A stretch of 9,965 nt of DNA from the NCBI GenBank assembly GCA_963765585.1, contig CAVXXB010000020.1, forward strand, positions 1 through 9,965, given 5' to 3'. The translations under genes were made by a program, and so were the position numbers. The stretch is from CAVXXB01 sp963765585 (GTDB lineage: Bacteria; Calditrichota; Calditrichia; JAJRVZ01). Numbering within the stretch: the stretch's first letter is position 1; every line of letters starts with the position of its first letter. The notes beneath the pieces were generated by a model, which was not told the origin of the DNA, did no database searches, and was given only the letters and a program-made list of their open reading frames with translations. Of the stretch, positions 7,282 through 9,965 are shown one piece after another.

Positions 7282-8102
7282 TGGTCGTTAAGTAAATCTG
7301 CGAGTAACGCAGCTGATTCATGTGCTTTAATATTTCTACATTCGCTGATCATAGGATTTTGATATCCAATATTTTTTAATTCGGATGCAAAATCATGCCA
7401 GGGGACGTTTCCTTTGCCCACCGCCAGATGTTCATCATTCGTTCCATTATTATCATGGTAATGAATGCAGATTAAACGATCGGAAAAATTCTTTGTATAT
7501 TCCAGAACACCCTCCGCCATATTCGCATGACCGGTATCCAGACAGAATTTTATGTAATTTGATTCTACATTGTTAAAAATGTAATTAAAGTCATCCACAT
7601 TATCGCCCAAAAGATAATAGTCCGAACCGGTTGGCAGGGGCACCACATTTTCCAGTGCAATATTTACCATATGATCATTGCTGGATTTTAAAACACATTC
7701 CAGATATTTTATAAAGCGGTTTAATGCTTTTTTTCTTTCCCATTGTTCTACAGGAAACCAGAAGAAGCTTCCCATATGCATTGTAATATGCGTGGCATTT
7801 AATTCATAGGCGCACCGGATAGTTCTGCGAAAATAGTTAATATTAGATTTTCTCAGATGAATCAATATCTCTGATATGTTTATAAAATAGGGTATATGTA
7901 AACTAAGCTGAATTTGATGTGACTCTGACAGATCCCGTAATAATTTAATTCTGTGTTTATCAAATGTTTCAATGGATAAGTTGTTCTGCGATAAATTAAT
8001 TTCTATATGTTGCAGGTCATGTGATGCGGCATATTCAAACTGCTCTTCAGGATGCTGATCAAACACATTGAAGCCATATTTCTGTTTGAAGTTGTTTTTC
8101 AT
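7278..8102 (-). CDS. AP endonuclease 2/xylose isomerase-like TIM-barrel protein
   Basis: This 274-residue soluble protein has no signal peptide. Its TIM-barrel motifs match the AP_endonuc_2 superfamily, which contains sugar (phosphate) isomerases/epimerases and endonuclease IV. Visible metal-ligand candidates are H69 (SLHIPYF), H109 (TMHMGS), E151 (ALENV), D189 and H192 (CLDTGHAN), H216 (HYHDN), D223 and H225 (DEHLAVGKG) and E254 (ISEC). That covers all nine ligand positions of the trinuclear zinc site of endonuclease IV, more than the four usual in sugar isomerases. Strand, short length and lack of obvious DNA-binding loops leave the substrate open, so I give a superfamily call only. It converges on the sensor gene with overlapping stop codons. 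No clear Shine-Dalgarno precedes its ATG. A palindromic repeat lies just upstream, so its promoter must be in or beyond that element. Confidence 0.85.
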   Translation of the reverse strand: MKNNFKQKYGFNVFDQHPEEQFEYAASHDLQHIEINLSQNNLSIETFDKHRIKLLRDLSESHQIQLSLHIPYFINISEILIHLRKSNINYFRRTIRCAYELNATHITMHMGSFFWFPVEQWERKKALNRFIKYLECVLKSSNDHMVNIALENVVPLPTGSDYYLLGDNVDDFNYIFNNVESNYIKFCLDTGHANMAEGVLEYTKNFSDRLICIHYHDNNGTNDEHLAVGKGNVPWHDFASELKNIGYQNPMISECRNIKAHESAALLADLLNDH

Positions 8103-8124
8103 TCACAAACCGGAATATTTTATA

Positions 8125-8223
8125 TAGAACGCGGATGACACGGATCACGCGGATTGACGCGGATAAAAAATAATTAAATATAATCCGTGAAAATCAGCAT
8201 AATCCGTGTATATCCGTGTTCTA
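8125..8223. repeat. Long imperfect palindrome of iterated CGGAT motifs
   Basis: The left arm (8125-8164) and right arm (8181-8223) are imperfect reverse complements, both ending in the outer sequence TAGAAC/GTTCTA, around an A/T-only loop of about 16 bases. CGGAT recurs in the left arm at 8132, 8141, 8150 and 8160. Its complement ATCCG (one copy as ATCAG) recurs in the right arm at 8183, 8193, 8202 and 8212. The 9-10 base spacing is close to one helical turn. There is no open reading frame. It looks like a REP/MITE-type dispersed intergenic element, and as RNA it would form a long stem between two minus-strand genes. Confidence 0.7.
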
Positions 8224-8250
8224 TTTATTCTATGTTGGTATCACTATATA

Positions 8251-8457
8251 CTACTTCACCAGAATCATCTTCTTTATATCTCTGAATTCTCCGGCTACTA
8301 ACTGATAGTAATACACACCACTGGGCAGATGCCCGGCATCCCATTCCACATGATGCTGACCAGCATTTTGACTTTCAGAAACGAGAGTTACTATTTTTTG
8401 TCCCAGAACATTGAAAATACTTAATTCAACATCGCTGATAGCCGATAGCTGATAGCC
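8251..8457 (-). pseudogene. Out-of-frame C-terminal sorting domain of the beta-propeller gene
   Basis: After the early TGA at 8426-8428, the minus strand continues in another frame with 60 codons from 8433 to the TAG at 8251-8253. This segment begins DVELSIFNVLGQKIVTLVSE and ends KKMILVK. Those are the hallmarks of the type-A/FlgD-Ig-like C-terminal sorting domain that normally follows the NYPNPFNPVT linker (…SGVYYYQLVAG…KKMILVK). It has no start or ribosome-binding site of its own. The coding distance from ATG 9631 to this stop is one base too long for a continuous frame, which fits one inserted base. It is the detached 3' end of the neighbouring gene, not a separate gene. Confidence 0.85.
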
Positions 8458-9631
8458 TGATCGCCGTTACCGGATTGAACGGATTGGGATAGTTCTGATT
8501 GAGCTGGAATTCTCCCGGTGTCTGAGCGGTAACCGGTTTGGATACATCGGTTACCTGATCTTTGAAGCGCAGAACCAGACCGTTGTCGGTAAATACATAT
8601 CCGAAAGTTGGGTTTAGAAAGACCGCACTGACAAAATAATCCCCTACGGTTTCAGCCGGTGCATCTATCTGGCCCCATGTTTCTCCAAGATCGCTTGTGA
8701 AGTAGGCACCAATGTCATCCAGTGCAACTATAATATCAGTATTGGGTATTGCAACAACACTATTGGGATATGAACCTGAACCGGTAGTGGTGTCAGGATT
8801 AAGGGTTGATGACCAGGTAGCGCCACCGTCCTGGGTTTTTATTAAATAGCCGCCACGGGCAGCAATCAGACCATTGTTATTACTACTCATTGCGAGGGAA
8901 CGGGGATAGTTCGGAATTACGTCGGTCGGAATCTCAAAACTTTCCCAGGTCTTCCCTGCATCGTAGGAGCGGAACACAAAGGATGCATTATAATCCGTAT
9001 TTGTAGCCGAACACCAGATGCTTTCACCAATGGTACAAGCAGCCGTTCCCCAGGTGTAATACGCATAGGCCGCACCCAGATAATCAATATCTTCAATCTC
9101 ACTCCAGGTAGCGCCTTTATCCGTGGAAATAACAAAGTGCATATTGCCATTGGGTTCAAAATCGCCATAGGCTACGGCTACACTGTCATTGAGAACCCGG
9201 CATCCGTCAAACCAGCCATCCACGGTGGGACTAATTGTATAGGTATAGACTTCAGTCCAGTTTACACCGCCATCAATAGTCCGGTAAATGAAGCCCTCGG
9301 CCGTTGCCACCAGAGCGACATCCGCGTCAAAGGCATCCAATTGTGCTGCGCGCCCGGGCATGGCAGTGGCATTATAGGTGAAAGTGGCGCCGCCGTCAAT
9401 GGAACGGAAACCATACACTTCCTGAGCAAAAAGTCCTGCAAGATTGCCGCAGAACCAGATGGTGTTTTCGTCAAGGATACGTCCCGGTTTAAATGCGAAA
9501 CCATCCGGTTTTTCGCCATTAAACAATACTTCATCGGCGACAACCAAACTGTCAAATCCCTGAGCCAAGACAGTCGGGCAATAGGCCACCAGGACAAGAA
9601 TGATTACTAATCCCGTAAATTTTACTTTCAT
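8426..9631 (-). CDS. Secreted Asp-box beta-propeller protein, frameshifted before its sorting domain
   Basis: ATG 9631 is preceded by AGGAGG with a five-base gap; an in-frame GTG at 9637 overlaps that Shine-Dalgarno and is rejected. Residues 1-24 form a signal peptide (LVIILVLVAYCPTVLA, then Q). Six Asp-box repeats of the S/T-x-D-x-G-x-T-W type begin near residues 77, 118, 169, 222, 266 and 312 (for example SIDGGATF, STDKGATW, TQDGGATW). This is the BNR/sialidase-like or YCF48-like propeller pattern, without enough to assign enzyme activity. A linker NQNYPNPFNPVT follows, after which the frame hits TGA at 8426-8428 after 401 residues. Restoring one base would give a 459-residue protein ending at 8251 with a complete sorting domain. 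As written, the protein would be exported to the periplasm but lack its outer-membrane secretion/anchoring signal. A real mutation, phase variation or a base-call error are all possible. Confidence 0.82.
   Translation of the reverse strand: MKVKFTGLVIILVLVAYCPTVLAQGFDSLVVADEVLFNGEKPDGFAFKPGRILDENTIWFCGNLAGLFAQEVYGFRSIDGGATFTYNATAMPGRAAQLDAFDADVALVATAEGFIYRTIDGGVNWTEVYTYTISPTVDGWFDGCRVLNDSVAVAYGDFEPNGNMHFVISTDKGATWSEIEDIDYLGAAYAYYTWGTAACTIGESIWCSATNTDYNASFVFRSYDAGKTWESFEIPTDVIPNYPRSLAMSSNNNGLIAARGGYLIKTQDGGATWSSTLNPDTTTGSGSYPNSVVAIPNTDIIVALDDIGAYFTSDLGETWGQIDAPAETVGDYFVSAVFLNPTFGYVFTDNGLVLRFKDQVTDVSKPVTAQTPGEFQLNQNYPNPFNPVTAIRLSAIGYQRC
8434..8461. repeat. GCTGATA heptamer tandem repeat at the frameshift
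   Basis: The plus strand reads GCTGATA (8434-8440), GCCGATA (8441-8447), GCTGATA (8448-8454), then GCCTGAT (8455-8461), which becomes a fourth heptamer if one C of the CC at 8456-8457 is removed. Removing that base also restores the reading frame of the propeller gene, giving AISYQLSAISDVELS. Heptamer gain or loss also shifts frame. Confidence 0.7.
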
Positions 9632-9636
9632 ACACA

Positions 9637-9642
9637 CCTCCT
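9637..9642 (-). promoter_or_regulatory. Strong ribosome-binding site deciding ATG 9631
   Basis: The minus strand carries AGGAGG at 9642-9637, followed by TGTGT and ATG at 9631-9629. The full-consensus sequence at five-base spacing fixes the start and excludes the overlapping in-frame GTG at 9637-9635. Confidence 0.8.
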
Positions 9643-9965
9643 GAATGTTTTGAAAAAAATGATTAATTAAAAAAACGAAAGCATATCGCTTGCATTAGTT
9701 TTTCAATGGTATGAAATGTGGATACAAAACGTCTATTCCGATTAATTCATAACTTTGACTACGAAGTCATGAAGAAAAAGGATGCAAAAAATTATATTTA
9801 AAACACAAAATTTGATTTATATAATTACCAATATTTATGACGGCTCATTTTAATTTAGAACTTTGTGTCTTTGTGTCTTAGTGGATATGAATATTTCGGC
9901 AAATATACTATAGAATAAGTACTGGTTAAATATAAGCAATGTGAATGAAAGTACAAATCAAAAAA
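9643..9965. other. AT-rich intergenic region upstream of the beta-propeller gene
   Basis: No convincing reading frame was found on either strand. It must contain the promoter of the minus-strand propeller gene. A possible minus-strand pair TTGAAA (9706-9701) and TATGCT (9685-9680) has a 15-base spacer, too short to rely on. An octamer repeat lies at 9861-9884. The last bases are an A-run at the window edge. Confidence 0.5.
9861..9884. repeat. CTTTGTGT octamer tandem repeat
   Basis: Two exact octamers, CTTTGTGT at 9861-9868 and 9869-9876, are followed by a degenerate third, CTTAGTGG (9877-9884). It lies in non-coding DNA and resembles, in period but not in sequence, the repeats at 1-52 and 8434-8461. 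Confidence 0.5.

Noticed and set aside
9137..9610. Open frame of 157 codons on the plus strand
   Set aside because: It lies antisense to the propeller gene, whose signal peptide, Asp-boxes and ribosome-binding site are clear. The antisense translation shows no recognisable domain and no ribosome-binding site.
9756..9769. Small hairpin TGACT-ACGA-AGTCA upstream of the propeller gene
   Set aside because: A five-base stem is expected by chance in a region of this length and nothing else supports it.

Overview
This AT-rich window most likely comes from a Gram-negative bacterium of the FCB superphylum (KSB1, Calditrichota, Ignavibacteria or a related lineage). Two things point there: a secreted beta-propeller protein ends in the NQNYPNPFNP-type linker and C-terminal sorting domain typical of those groups, and the first intact gene looks like an outer-membrane barrel. 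The exact phylum cannot be fixed from the sequence.

Layout. Positions 1-326 hold short tandem repeats and the decayed 3' end of a SpoIIE/PP2C-type phosphatase gene on the minus strand, with one frame break and two in-frame TAG codons. From 605 to 4291 on the plus strand runs a compact three-gene unit: an outer-membrane porin-like protein, a DUF4212-type small symporter subunit with a large extra periplasmic domain, and a VC_2705-type sodium:solute symporter. A hairpin terminator follows at 4301-4338. Next, on the same strand, is a 972-residue membrane sensor (4363-7281) with the domain order TM, sCache_2, TM, PAS, PAS, CBS pair, DUF294 nucleotidyltransferase. Converging on it is a minus-strand AP-endonuclease-2/xylose-isomerase-like TIM-barrel gene (7278-8102); the two stop codons share one TTAA. 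A long imperfect palindrome built from iterated CGGAT motifs (8125-8223) separates that gene from a minus-strand, six-Asp-box secreted beta-propeller gene (8251-9631). The sorting domain of that last gene is put out of frame by what looks like a single inserted base inside a heptamer repeat.

How the genes work together. Established context: VC_2705-family symporters travel with DUF4212 subunits and with soluble CBS/DUF294 nucleotidyltransferase proteins. Here the whole set is present, plus an outer-membrane channel candidate, and the DUF294 protein has become a two-TM receptor with its own extracytoplasmic sCache_2 domain. sCache_2 domains commonly bind small carboxylates, and SSS symporters near ActP move acetate-like substrates. 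The inferred picture is a trans-envelope uptake module for a small organic acid, coupled to a receptor that signals through nucleotidyl transfer rather than a histidine kinase. The remaining genes (TIM barrel, beta-propeller, phosphatase remnant) show no clear functional link to this module.

No tRNA, rRNA, CRISPR array, transposase or integrase was seen.
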